Notes under the pieces: model-generated
What the model was told of the DNA's origin: nothing
Database searches by the model: none
Seen by the model: the letters and a program-made list of their open reading frames with translations, nothing else
In this document: one piece after another, positions 23,982-33,062 of the stretch
Position numbering within the stretch: the stretch's first letter is position 1
How the letters are laid out: each line of letters begins with the position of its first letter
Assembly (NCBI GenBank): GCA_022846635.1
Contig: AP025685.1
Span: 1,426,001 to 1,490,000, forward strand
DNA: 64,000 bases
From: Salmonella enterica subsp. enterica serovar Choleraesuis
GTDB lineage: Bacteria > Pseudomonadota > Gammaproteobacteria > Enterobacterales > Enterobacteriaceae
Reading direction: 5' to 3'
Translations under genes and position numbers: made by a program

Positions 23982-24851
23982 ATGAAGCCGCTGATCGATG
24001 TTCTGATTATCCTCGATGCTCTTGACCGTGAAGGCAGTATGGCTTCGGCGGCGGCAAAGCTTTATAAATCAGCCTCATCACTAAGCTACGCCGTGCAAAA
24101 ACTGGAGTCCGAGCTGAATATTCAGATCCTGGATCGGCGCGGTCAGCGCGCCCGCTTTACGGAAAGCGGGCGTTTGCTGCTGGAGCGGGGCAGGGGATTG
24201 CTGGATAACGTGCAGCATCTGGAGCAGATGGTGCAGCGCATCCAGCAGGGCTGGGAGCGCTCTTTGGTGCTGGCTCTGGATGATACTTTGCCGTTTTCTA
24301 TACTTACGCCGCTGATAGCCACCTTTAGCCAGCAACACCCACAAACACAGCTCTCCTTGACGACATATTCCTCTTCCGGTTTGCGGTCGGCGCTACGCAG
24401 CGGCGCTGCGCTGGCGATAGGGCTGCGTGAGCCGCTTCCCGCCGATGAGGAGTATGAGTTTGCCCCCCTTGGCCATCGGGAGCGGATATTTGTTATTGCG
24501 CCCGGGCACGCACTGGCGTCCCAGGAAGCACCGCTGAGTCACCATCAGTTGCGCGAGCATTTACACGTGGTGCGAAGCCACTCGATGGATAGCGACGTCG
24601 CGGTGCGCACACTTCGGGTTTCTTCTCTGGAAGGCGCAGTGCAGTTATTACTTAGCGGGCTGTGCTGCGGGTTTATTGAACGTCATTTGGTCGAGAACTG
24701 GTTGCAGAGCGGCGCGCTGGTCGCCAGAGATGTGCAATTCCCACCGGCGGGTGAGTCGATATGGATGGGATGGAATCCTCATACTTTAGGCTGCGGTGGT
24801 CACTGGTGGCGGCAAAAAATTCTTGAGAATAGCGCTTTGCGAACGCTTTAA
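23982..24851 (+). CDS. yeeY: YeeY, LysR-family transcriptional regulator
   Basis: 289 aa LysR protein with an N-terminal winged helix-turn-helix (about residues 5-65, including SMASAAAKLYKSASSLSYAV) and a C-terminal periplasmic-binding-like effector domain. I chose the ATG at 23982, which has a GAGGA ribosome-binding site 6 bases upstream; an alternative ATG lies 12 bases earlier. Homologous to E. coli YeeY, whose regulon I cannot state. It follows yeeZ closely and is probably cotranscribed. Confidence 0.9.
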   Translation: MKPLIDVLIILDALDREGSMASAAAKLYKSASSLSYAVQKLESELNIQILDRRGQRARFTESGRLLLERGRGLLDNVQHLEQMVQRIQQGWERSLVLALDDTLPFSILTPLIATFSQQHPQTQLSLTTYSSSGLRSALRSGAALAIGLREPLPADEEYEFAPLGHRERIFVIAPGHALASQEAPLSHHQLREHLHVVRSHSMDSDVAVRTLRVSSLEGAVQLLLSGLCCGFIERHLVENWLQSGALVARDVQFPPAGESIWMGWNPHTLGCGGHWWRQKILENSALRTL

Positions 24852-25349
24852 ATTTTCATTCAAAAGCGATGAACATTTAATGCGGCTTTTCTATGTTAAA
24901 GCCGGGGTTTAACGTTGATGATATTTCGGGTAACTCAAACGTTAAAATATCGCTATTAAATTGGGCTGACTAACCCCTGGCATGCATAGGTATGAATGTT
25001 AATTAAACAATTGATTTTATTTGCTTTATTTTCATTATGGCTGTTAATAAACTCCCTGTTAAATCATCAGCAAAGATAACGTAAAAAAGAATTTAATAAT
25101 TGGTGCCGATCGGGCTTGTCATTAAGGCTCAAGTTGGGGCAAAATACGCGGCCTGCAAAATGAGATATTAACCGACGTTAAGAGCGTCGGTTATTTTTTT
25201 GCACAAACGAAGCCATTTCAAAAAAAGAGGCCGGGCTTAGTACCGGATAGATAGTCACTTTAAAAATCGACAGTCAGGTGTCGCCGAGGAAACATAGATG
25301 GGGCAATTTATTGCTTTTGCGACGGCTTTCGCCGTAGGGGGAAATAACC
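24852..25349 (+). other. Long intergenic region between yeeY and plaP
   Basis: The 498 bases hold no convincing protein gene. The first half is AT-rich with scattered repeats of AACGTT. A clear terminator lies at 25169-25200, about 320 bases after yeeY and 150 before plaP. The stretch before the terminator could be a long yeeY 3' end or a small RNA gene. The plaP ribosome-binding site AGGGGG lies at 25336-25341. Confidence 0.5.
25169..25200 (+). terminator. Rho-independent terminator upstream of plaP
   Basis: Hairpin AACCGACG-TTAAGAG-CGTCGGTT followed by ATTTTTTT. It is far from the yeeY stop, so it may end a separate small transcript or the yeeY message. Confidence 0.85.
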
Positions 25350-26717
25350 ATGTCGCATAACGTCACTGCTACTTCAACCTCTCGCGTGGAACTGCGTAAA
25401 ACGCTTACGCTGCTCCCGGTTGTGATGATGGGCCTTGCCTATATGCAGCCGATGACGCTGTTTGATACGTTTGGCATTGTGTCTGGGTTAACCCACGGAC
25501 ACGTTGCAACAGCGTATGCCTTCGCTTTGATTGCGATTCTCTTTACTGCCCTGAGTTATGGCAAACTGGTTAAACGGTTCCCGTCTGCTGGTTCAGCCTA
25601 TACCTATGCGCAGAAATCTATCAGCCCGACCGTAGGCTTTATGGTGGGTTGGTCTTCGCTGCTCGACTATCTGTTCATGCCTATGATCAATATCCTGCTG
25701 GCGAAAATCTACTTTGAAGCATTAGTTCCATCCGTTCCTTCATGGATCTTTGTGGTGGCGCTGGTTGCCTTCATGACGATTTCTAACCTGCGTAGTATCA
25801 AATCAGTGGCGAACTTCAACACCCTGATTGTTATTCTGCAGATGGGTATCGTTGCGGTTATCGTGGGCCTCATCATTCACGGCATTATTGCCGGTGAAGG
25901 TGGCAGCCACACGCTGGCCAGCTCCAAGCCGTTCTGGGATGAAAACGCACATGTTGTACCTATGATTACCGGTGCTACTATCCTGTGCTTCTCGTTCCTG
26001 GGCTTTGACGGTATCAGCTCTCTGTCTGAAGAGACTAAAGATGCTGAGCGCGTTATCCCTAAAGCTATCTTCCTGACTGCGCTTATCGGTGGTCTGGTAT
26101 TTATCGCTGCGTCTTACTTCCTGCAGCTTTATTTCCCAGATATCTCGCGCTTTAAGGATCCGGACGCATCACAGCCTGAAATCATGCTGTATGTTGCGGG
26201 TAAAACCTTCCAGTTTGGCGTGCTGATCTTCTCCAGCGTGACCGTTCTGGCATCCGGTATGGCGGCGCACGCTGGGGTTTCTCGCCTGATGTATGTTATG
26301 GGTCGCGACGGCGTATTCCCGCAGCGCTTCTTTGGCTACATCCATCCGCAATACCGTACTCCGGCTCTGAACGTGCTGCTGGTTGGCGCTATCGCTCTGC
26401 TGTCTATCACCTTTGATCTGGTGACGGCAACGGCGCTGATTAACTTCGGTGCGCTGGTAGCGTTCACCTTTGTGAACCTGTCGGTAATCTCGCAGTTCTG
26501 GATCCGCGAAAAACGCAACAAGACGCTGAAAGACCACTTCAACTACCTGGTTCTGCCGGTATGTGGTGCTCTGACCGTCGGTGCGCTGTGGGTTAACCTG
26601 GAAGAAAGCTCTATGGTTCTGGGCCTGATTTGGGGGGCTATCGGCCTCATCTATCTGGCTTGCGTGACTAAAAGCTTCCGCAATCCGGTACCTCAGTACG
26701 AAGATATCGCGCAGTAA
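25350..26717 (+). CDS. plaP: Low-affinity putrescine importer PlaP (APC family)
   Basis: 455 aa with about twelve hydrophobic segments, very close to E. coli PlaP (YeeF). The N-terminal block [20 protein letters not shown] and the C-terminal [14 protein letters not shown] match strongly. It is an inner-membrane, proton-driven putrescine importer of the amino acid-polyamine-organocation superfamily. It has a strong AGGGGG ribosome-binding site and its own terminator, so it appears monocistronic. Confidence 0.95.
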   Translation: MSHNVTATSTSRVELRKTLTLLPVVMMGLAYMQPMTLFDTFGIVSGLTHGHVATAYAFALIAILFTALSYGKLVKRFPSAGSAYTYAQKSISPTVGFMVGWSSLLDYLFMPMINILLAKIYFEALVPSVPSWIFVVALVAFMTISNLRSIKSVANFNTLIVILQMGIVAVIVGLIIHGIIAGEGGSHTLASSKPFWDENAHVVPMITGATILCFSFLGFDGISSLSEETKDAERVIPKAIFLTALIGGLVFIAASYFLQLYFPDISRFKDPDASQPEIMLYVAGKTFQFGVLIFSSVTVLASGMAAHAGVSRLMYVMGRDGVFPQRFFGYIHPQYRTPALNVLLVGAIALLSITFDLVTATALINFGALVAFTFVNLSVISQFWIREKRNKTLKDHFNYLVLPVCGALTVGALWVNLEESSMVLGLIWGAIGLIYLACVTKSFRNPVPQYEDIAQ

Positions 26718-26736
26718 TTTGCTGCCCGATACGCAC

Positions 26737-26766
26737 TAAAAAAGGCCACTTCGGTGGCCTTTTTGC
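26737..26766 (+). terminator. Rho-independent terminator of plaP
   Basis: AAAAAAGGCCAC-TTCG-GTGGCCTTTTTGC hairpin with a T-run, 20 bases after the plaP stop. The A-run in front of the stem makes it potentially bidirectional. Confidence 0.92.
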
Positions 26767-26799
26767 TGTCTGCTATTTACCGATAAGAAACGGTTAAGG

Positions 26800-27087
26800 C
26801 TACAGCTGAATCAGTTTCTTCACTTCTAGCGACTCGAGCTTACCTTGTAATTCCGCTAAAAAAGCGTCGTGGTATGGCATCGCCATGTGTTCTTCCAGCG
26901 CCTGGGCTGACTTCCAGCGCTCGATAAAAACAAAGGCCCCCGGACGCCCTTCTTCTTCGTGCAGATCGTATTGCAGGCAGCCTGGCTCTTCGCGGCTGGG
27001 TTTGACCATGGCACGTACGGCTTTACCCACCGCATCGCGTTTATCGGGCTGGGCCACTATTAGGGCGACGACTTTCACTTCGCTCAT
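26800..27087 (-). CDS. ABM-domain putative quinol monooxygenase
   Basis: 95 aa, a single antibiotic-biosynthesis-monooxygenase (dimeric alpha/beta barrel) domain like YgiN and related quinol monooxygenases, with the family pattern PGCLQYDLHEE and a FIERW strand. Such small proteins act on quinones or as cofactor-free oxygenases; the substrate here is unknown. The ATG has a good AGGAG ribosome-binding site. It lies between plaP and sbcB; I do not recall it at that place in E. coli. Confidence 0.82.
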   Translation of the reverse strand: MSEVKVVALIVAQPDKRDAVGKAVRAMVKPSREEPGCLQYDLHEEEGRPGAFVFIERWKSAQALEEHMAMPYHDAFLAELQGKLESLEVKKLIQL

Positions 27088-27161
27088 GGTTTTCTCCTTA
27101 GTTAATTGCAGGCAACTTACACCTGCGACTCACCAAGGTTAGACCGGTTCTTTAGCACTGG

Positions 27162-28589
27162 CTAATTAACTAGCTGCTGAACGTATAAAAACAGATTTTT
27201 CAGTAATGCCTGTTTTTGGCTGTCGCCTTCATGCTGCTGATAAAGCTGATGCAATGTCTGAGCATATTGTTCAAGCGCTTGTGGAGTGAGCACCTCCTGG
27301 CGATGGTGCAGCCAGCGCTGCTGCTCGTCATAATCAAGAGTGCCGGGGAAGTTGCGCGCCCGATAGTTAAATAACAGCGGTTCGATACGGGCATCGGCAA
27401 AGGTTAAATCCAGCGCCGGTAAGTCTTTTGGCTCAGTTTCCAGAATAATATTCATCGCGTTGCGGTCGGCATCGCTAAAGAAGCCGTTATATAGCTGGGC
27501 ATCCACATTAGCGGAGGGAGTGAAAGGCTCGGCTTCGGCATAGAGAGCGACCAGTTTTTCGCGCACCTGGGGATTGGCGCGCAGCAGCGCAAGATTATCC
27601 AGACACCGCTGGCGATTAATGCCCAGGCGCTCCGCATCTTCCGGGCGCAGGGTATTGGCTTTAGCCAGAACCGGACATTTATTCAGATGTACCAGCTTTA
27701 CCGGCACCGCGGCGTCATCGCCCAGGGCGGCTTTTGGCGTATATAAACGCTCCCGTAAGCGGTCGGCATCCAGGTCTAACAACGGTGACATATCGCCTGC
27801 CAGGTCAACCATAATTACCGCATTCCGATTATCTGGATGCCAGGCCAGCGGGGCCATCCAGCTGGTGTTACCGCGCCATGCACCGAGCATCCCGGATACA
27901 TGCACCAGCGGCGTCATTTGCGGGATATCGATGAGTGTGGCCAGCTTGCGCTTATTACGCATGGTGTAGAGATAATCATAAAGACGCGGCTGGCGCTCTT
28001 TCACCAGTCGGGCCATGGCAATGGTCGCATACACGTCGCTCATAGCGTCGTGGGCGTTGAGATGCTCCACGCCATTGGCGGCAGTAAGATGTTCCAGGCG
28101 GAAGCTGGGCAGCCCGTCGTCGTTTTCCGGCCAGTTAATACCGTCCGGGCGTAGCGCATAGCAGGCGCGCATGACGTCCAGTAAATCCCAGCGCGAGTTG
28201 TTGTTCTGCCAGCTCCAGGCATAAGGATCGTAGAAGTTGCGATAGAGAATATTGCGCGTCACTTCGTCATCAAAGCGAACGTTGTTATAGCCCACGACGC
28301 AGGTGTTGGGGACGGTAAACAGCGAATGGATGCGGCGGGCAAAGCTTGCCTCGTTCTCACCGCGCTCCAGGGCAATCTGCGGCGTAATACCGGTAATCAT
28401 CACCGCTTCTGGCGTCGGCAGGTAATCATCGGCAGGCCGACAGTAAAACACCTCAGGCTCTCCCACCACGTTTAATTCAGCATCGGTGCGGATAGCCGCA
28501 AATTGAGCGGGTCTGTCCAGCGCCGGATGGGTGCCGAAGGTTTCATAGTCGTGGAATAAAAAGGTGGCTGCGGTCTGCTCATCATTCAT
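27162..28589 (-). CDS. sbcB: Exodeoxyribonuclease I
   Basis: 475 aa, standard length. The N-terminal DEDDh exonuclease domain has D14 and E16 in FHDYETFG and the HDAMSDVYATI block with the later catalytic His/Asp. The SH3-like and C-terminal helical domains follow. It digests single-stranded DNA 3' to 5' and works in mismatch repair and recombination. Position between plaP and dacD agrees with E. coli synteny. Confidence 0.96.
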   Translation of the reverse strand: MNDEQTAATFLFHDYETFGTHPALDRPAQFAAIRTDAELNVVGEPEVFYCRPADDYLPTPEAVMITGITPQIALERGENEASFARRIHSLFTVPNTCVVGYNNVRFDDEVTRNILYRNFYDPYAWSWQNNNSRWDLLDVMRACYALRPDGINWPENDDGLPSFRLEHLTAANGVEHLNAHDAMSDVYATIAMARLVKERQPRLYDYLYTMRNKRKLATLIDIPQMTPLVHVSGMLGAWRGNTSWMAPLAWHPDNRNAVIMVDLAGDMSPLLDLDADRLRERLYTPKAALGDDAAVPVKLVHLNKCPVLAKANTLRPEDAERLGINRQRCLDNLALLRANPQVREKLVALYAEAEPFTPSANVDAQLYNGFFSDADRNAMNIILETEPKDLPALDLTFADARIEPLLFNYRARNFPGTLDYDEQQRWLHHRQEVLTPQALEQYAQTLHQLYQQHEGDSQKQALLKNLFLYVQQLVN

Positions 28590-28698
28590 GATGTGAAATT
28601 CCAGATTTAGGCTGAGTCGTGCGGTGACGGGGTGACAGGTGCACAGAATAAACTAATTTGGCCGCTGCCAGAAGGACAGCGGCCGGGGAAGGAGAATA

Positions 28699-29970
28699 TT
28701 AGCCCGGTTGTTGAGTATTGCGCTCGGCCTGAGGCTGATAAAACATCCGCATATCATAGCCGGTAGGCGTCTGATGCACCCGCAGTCCAAAGGCGGGCAG
28801 CACCGCATAAATATGGTCGAAAATATCAGACTGGATAGCCTCATATTCCAGCCAGACGGTGGTGGAGCTAAATGCATAAATCTCGATAGGCAGGCCGTTG
28901 CTGTCCGGGGCAAGCTGGCGCACCATCAGCGTCATGTCCTGGCGCAGACGCGGGTGGTTTTTGAGCCAGCTTTCCAGCCAGGCCCGGAAGGTGCCGATAT
29001 TGGTTAGTCTTCGCCCATTAATCGGCGAGTTCATATCGACCTTATGCTGCTGATTATATTGAGTGACCTCGGCAACTTTCGATTCAAGATAAGGCACCAG
29101 CAGCTGTGCCCGACGCAACGCTTCCAGCTCATCGTCACTCAAAAAATGGATGCTGGTGGTATCGATATTCAGGCTGCGCTTAATGCGTCGTCCGCCGGAT
29201 TCGGACATGCCGCGCCAGTTTTTGAAAGAGTCAGAAATCAGCGCATAAGTTGGGATAGAGGTAATCGTTTTATCCCAGTTCTGCACTTTCACGGTGGTAA
29301 GTCCGATGTCGGTAACGGCGCCATCGGCACCGTATTTAGGCATATCCAGCCAGTCGCCAATCTTCAGCATATCATTCGCTGACAGTTGGATCCCGGCCAC
29401 CAGGCCGAGAATAGGGTCTTTAAATACCAACATTAATACCGCAGTCATGGCACCCAGGCCGGTGATTAACACCAGCGGCGACTTACCAATAAGCACGGAT
29501 ATCATCAAAATGGCGAACAATAATGCGGCAATCAGCTTGATACTTTGGAAAATACCGCGCAGAGGAAGCTGACTGGCAATAGCGCTGTGGCTAAAGAGCG
29601 TCAGTAAAATATCGAGCACTGAAAACAGAATTAACAGCGTGAACAAAATCATCCACAGCTGAGAAATTACAATTAATATTCCCTGGGCCTGGTCAGTATT
29701 ATAAAGAAATAGTTTTGCCTGAATATTAAGCAAAACACCCTGAAATAATAATACTACCCGGCCAAACAGGTGATTATCGGCCAGAGATTGCAGCCACAGG
29801 CGTGATGAGGCGTGGATACGCTTCTTTAGCATTGGCAGCAGGAGTTTGTGAAACAGGCCGTGAACAATCAATGAGATGACGAATATAACCAACAGCACGG
29901 CAATCAGCGATAGCAGCGGCGCATAGGGGATATTAAAGTGATGTAGCCAGAATGAAATTTGGTGTTGCAT
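28699..29970 (-). CDS. YbdG/MscM-type mechanosensitive channel
   Basis: 423 aa. There are about five N-terminal membrane segments, then the MscS core with pore helix in the AAVLMLVF stretch and the beta domain motif [15 protein letters not shown]. It is closely similar to E. coli YbdG, the miniconductance channel protein, including the C-terminal [16 protein letters not shown] region. It should open under hypo-osmotic membrane tension. I chose the ATG at 29970 with an AAGGAA ribosome-binding site over an upstream start at 30039. In E. coli ybdG lies elsewhere, so this copy's position between sbcB and dacD is different. Confidence 0.9.
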   Translation of the reverse strand: MQHQISFWLHHFNIPYAPLLSLIAVLLVIFVISLIVHGLFHKLLLPMLKKRIHASSRLWLQSLADNHLFGRVVLLFQGVLLNIQAKLFLYNTDQAQGILIVISQLWMILFTLLILFSVLDILLTLFSHSAIASQLPLRGIFQSIKLIAALLFAILMISVLIGKSPLVLITGLGAMTAVLMLVFKDPILGLVAGIQLSANDMLKIGDWLDMPKYGADGAVTDIGLTTVKVQNWDKTITSIPTYALISDSFKNWRGMSESGGRRIKRSLNIDTTSIHFLSDDELEALRRAQLLVPYLESKVAEVTQYNQQHKVDMNSPINGRRLTNIGTFRAWLESWLKNHPRLRQDMTLMVRQLAPDSNGLPIEIYAFSSTTVWLEYEAIQSDIFDHIYAVLPAFGLRVHQTPTGYDMRMFYQPQAERNTQQPG

Positions 29971-30225
29971 CGAAGATTCCTTATGGGTAGTGCTTTCCTG
30001 AAAACGGCCCAGTATAACAATTGCGCAAATATTCGTCATTTAATTGCGCATAAATTAATAAATCTCAGCAGCGTAAATTTGAATTTTCAGCGATAATAAG
30101 CGGCTTATCTGAGATTAATCTCAGTTGTTTCATTTGTTCATATTTGTTTGCAATTTATCAGCACGTTGTAATACGAACTGCCGTAAAAACAGTGGCGGTT
30201 CTATTTGGTTATTGAGGATATCCTT

Positions 30226-31377
30226 TTGAAGTTTCGCCCGTTAATAGCACTCTCTCTTCTTACTGCGGCCTGCCAGATGGCGCACGCAGGCGCGCCGCAG
30301 CCTCCACAGATTCAGGCCGGTTCCTGGGCACTGATGGACTATACAACCGGGCAGATCCTGACGGCGGGCAATGAGCACGAACAGCGTAACCCCGCCAGCC
30401 TGACCAAACTGATGACCGGCTATGTGGTAGACCGCGCCATCGACAGTCAGCGAATTTCTCCAGATGACATTGTCACCGTGGGTCCGGATGCCTGGGCGAA
30501 GGGCAACCCGGTATTTGATGGTTCATCGCTGATGTTTCTGAAAGCCGGGGACCGGGTATCGGTGCACGACCTTAGCCGTGGCTTGATTGTTGATTCCGGC
30601 AATGACGCCTGCGTCGCGCTTGCGGATTATGTAGCCGGTGGCCAGCCGCAGTTTGTGAAGCTGATGAACGGCTATGTAGAGCGTCTGGGGCTGCATGATA
30701 CCCATTTCGAAACGGTACATGGTCTTGATGCGCCCGGTCAGCATAGCTCGGCTTACGATCTGGCGGTACTGTCACGCGCTATCATCCACGGCGAGCCGGG
30801 CTTCTACCATATGTACAGCGAAAAGAGCCTGACATGGAATGGGATTACCCAGCAGAACCGTAATGGTTTGCTGTGGGACAAAACGATGAATATCGATGGC
30901 TTGAAAACCGGCCACACTAGCGGCGCAGGCTTTAACATTGTCGCGTCTAGCGTGGATGGTCAGCGCCGTCTGATTGCCGTAGTTATGGGGGCCGACAGTC
31001 CGAAAGGGCGCGAAGACCAGGCGCGTAAGCTTCTGCAATGGGGTCAGCGTAATTTCGATACCGTCCAGGTTCTGGCTAAAGGCAAGCAGGTTGGCACCGA
31101 GCGCGTGTGGTATGGCGCTACCGATACCGTTCGGGTAGGTACTAACACCGATTTCTGGATGGCGCTGCCGAAAGACGATATTCAGCATATCAAGGCTAAA
31201 TACACGCTGAACGTGAAAGAGCTTGATGCGCCGCTGAAAGCGGGGCAGACCGTAGGTGATGTGGCGCTGTATAACGGTAATCAGCTGATTAACCATTGGC
31301 CGCTGGTCACGCTAGAGGCGGTTGAGAAAGGCGGGATGTTCTCGCGGCTCTCCGACTATTTTCACGATAAATCCTGA
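30226..31377 (+). CDS. dacD: D-alanyl-D-alanine carboxypeptidase PBP6b
   Basis: 383 aa. A Sec signal peptide of about 21 residues precedes the class-A carboxypeptidase domain with the catalytic S58-L-T-K61, an SGN motif near 120 and KTG near 223; a C-terminal domain ends in an amphipathic membrane anchor. It trims peptidoglycan pentapeptides in the periplasm. No in-frame ATG exists near the start; the TTG at 30226 sits 6 bases after a GAGGAT ribosome-binding site and gives a proper signal peptide, so I take it as start. Synteny and sequence fit E. coli dacD. Confidence 0.93.
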   Translation: MKFRPLIALSLLTAACQMAHAGAPQPPQIQAGSWALMDYTTGQILTAGNEHEQRNPASLTKLMTGYVVDRAIDSQRISPDDIVTVGPDAWAKGNPVFDGSSLMFLKAGDRVSVHDLSRGLIVDSGNDACVALADYVAGGQPQFVKLMNGYVERLGLHDTHFETVHGLDAPGQHSSAYDLAVLSRAIIHGEPGFYHMYSEKSLTWNGITQQNRNGLLWDKTMNIDGLKTGHTSGAGFNIVASSVDGQRRLIAVVMGADSPKGREDQARKLLQWGQRNFDTVQVLAKGKQVGTERVWYGATDTVRVGTNTDFWMALPKDDIQHIKAKYTLNVKELDAPLKAGQTVGDVALYNGNQLINHWPLVTLEAVEKGGMFSRLSDYFHDKS

Positions 31378-31412
31378 TAACTCCCCGGTTGCCAACGCTG
31401 CCGGGTGAGCTA

Positions 31413-31466
31413 AAAAAATAATGGCCGGTAACTGCTTATATAGCTTTGAGTTACCGGCCATTTTTC
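31413..31466. terminator. Bidirectional terminator between dacD and the convergent phosphatase gene
   Basis: Perfect 14-base arms AATGGCCGGTAACT and AGTTACCGGCCATT, with A-run before and T-run after, separate the two convergent genes. Both strands give stem plus T-tract. Confidence 0.9.
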
Positions 31467-31499
31467 TAACTAACCGGGTTGATGAGTCATCGTAAGGTG

Positions 31500-32291
31500 C
31501 TAACTATTCAGAATATCCAGCGCCTGCTCATGCAATGCAAAGTTTGCGGAGGCCAGCACCGCGCCGCCATTTTCCGGACGGCCGCCGGTAACAGTGGTGA
31601 CTCGTCCCCCTGCCTGCTCAATAATTGGAATCAGCGCCACAATATCGTAAGGCTGCAATGCGAACTCCAGGCACAGATCTATCTGACCAGCGGCCAGCAT
31701 CGCCATGGCATAGCATTCTCCGCCATAGCGGGTCATTAGCACCTGATCGTTAAGTGCAGAGAAGCGGATTTCAGGATGAGCGGCAATAAGTTCAGGGCCG
31801 GTAGTGTGCAAAATTGCGCCCTCCAGCGGCATATTCTGCCTGGTATGCAGGCGTTTCTCACCCGACGGGCCGCGATACCATGCCGCATTTCCGTCTGCCC
31901 AGAATCGCTCCTGGGTAAACGGCTGGCTCATCATGCCCATAACCGCGCGTTCGCGGTGGGTTAAACCAATGAGCGTTCCCCATACCGGCAATCCACAGAT
32001 AAAAGGGCGGGTTCCATCTACCGGATCGAGCACCCAGCGCCAGTCGCCAGAACCGGATGCGCCGAACTCCTCCCCCAGGATCGCATGCTGCGGATACTCT
32101 TCTTCAATCAGCGCCCGCATGACCCGCTCGGCCTCACGGTCTGCATCGGTGACCGGATCGAATCGATAACCTTCTTTGGGTTTGCTTTGCACGCTATCGG
32201 CTTCGAGGGCGCGAAAGCGTGGCAGCGTTTGCTGGCTGGCGGCATCGGCCAGCTTATGCAGGAAGTTCACATCAGGCAGGGTTACAGACAC
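31500..32291 (-). CDS. Inositol monophosphatase-family phosphatase (HisN-like)
   Basis: 263 aa of the inositol-monophosphatase superfamily. The metal-binding motifs GEEFG (near residue 74) and DPVDGT (near 89) are intact; the third motif, usually W-D, reads PYDIVALIPIIEQAGG. Within the superfamily this pattern is seen in HisN-type histidinol-phosphate phosphatases, but the his operon here already has a bifunctional HisB with an intact phosphatase domain, so the true substrate is open. It is convergent with dacD and divergent from sbmC. Confidence 0.82.
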   Translation of the reverse strand: MSVTLPDVNFLHKLADAASQQTLPRFRALEADSVQSKPKEGYRFDPVTDADREAERVMRALIEEEYPQHAILGEEFGASGSGDWRWVLDPVDGTRPFICGLPVWGTLIGLTHRERAVMGMMSQPFTQERFWADGNAAWYRGPSGEKRLHTRQNMPLEGAILHTTGPELIAAHPEIRFSALNDQVLMTRYGGECYAMAMLAAGQIDLCLEFALQPYDIVALIPIIEQAGGRVTTVTGGRPENGGAVLASANFALHEQALDILNS

Positions 32292-32426
32292 AGTTAACTC
32301 CTTAACGAACCGGAATGAGGGATCTGTGATAGTTTATGCTTGATTGTGATTAGTGTCTGCTCGGTTAAGGCGCTCCCGCTCTAAATGTGATGGCGGGCAG
32401 AAGAGCTTATGAAGATGTATTACCGC

Positions 32427-32446
32427 TATACTGTAATAATTCGCAG
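32427..32446 (+). promoter_or_regulatory. Candidate sbmC promoter and LexA (SOS) box
   Basis: A TATACT -10-like hexamer at 32427-32432 overlaps CTGTAATAATTCGCAG (32431-32446), which fits the LexA core CTG-N10-CAG. The second half lacks the preferred A of ACAG. sbmC is an SOS gene in E. coli, which supports the reading. The site ends 16 bases before the sbmC ATG. Confidence 0.6.
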
Positions 32447-32462
32447 CAAATGGAGACGGATT

Positions 32463-32930
32463 ATGCAGTTTTCTCTACAAAACCAGCCTGAAATCACGAT
32501 AGCCGGATTTCATCTTACCGGGCCATGGGACAAGACCGTCCGCCAGGGATTTGAGCAGCTCGGATTATGGCTGGAACTCCAGACGTTTACACAGCCGCGA
32601 TGGCTATGTGCTTATTACGGTAATCCCCAGCAGATGAAGCCGGAGCAGCTCCGTTGTATAACCGCCATCGAAGTCGGAGAGGATTATCGGCTGCCGGAGA
32701 ATAGCGCGGGAATGCAGGTAAGCCGTCTGGCATCCGGGCCTTGTGCCGTCGCTGTGATTGAGGTGATAGATAATAACTTTACCCAGCCGTGGCTGGACTT
32801 TTTTGCCGCGCTACTGGCAGAACCGGGTCACAGGCCCGATGCGCAGAGGCCATGTCTGGAATATTACCTTGAGTGCGATGAGGCAGCAGGGCGCTGGCTA
32901 ATTGAGATGTGGATCCCGCTTAAGGCGTAA
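32463..32930 (+). CDS. sbmC: DNA gyrase inhibitor/modulator SbmC (GyrI)
   Basis: 155 aa with the GyrI-like small-molecule-binding fold; the family region GFHLTGPWDKTVRQGFEQL lies near the N terminus. In E. coli it binds gyrase and protects cells against microcin B17 and quinolone-type damage. I chose the ATG at 32463, preceded by TGGAG; an upstream in-frame ATG at 32409 would run through the promoter-like sequence. Neighbours dacD and yeeA fit E. coli synteny. Confidence 0.92.
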   Translation: MQFSLQNQPEITIAGFHLTGPWDKTVRQGFEQLGLWLELQTFTQPRWLCAYYGNPQQMKPEQLRCITAIEVGEDYRLPENSAGMQVSRLASGPCAVAVIEVIDNNFTQPWLDFFAALLAEPGHRPDAQRPCLEYYLECDEAAGRWLIEMWIPLKA

Positions 32931-33062
32931 ACCAGCGCGGAGGATGACGAGATAAGCTACGTTTCTGTTGGTGGTTAAATATCACACAGACAGACGTTGG
33001 ATAAGCCAGCTTAATCAAAAAACAGGGTACAATGAGCCTTTTAGGCGTTCTGGAGAGCGGGT

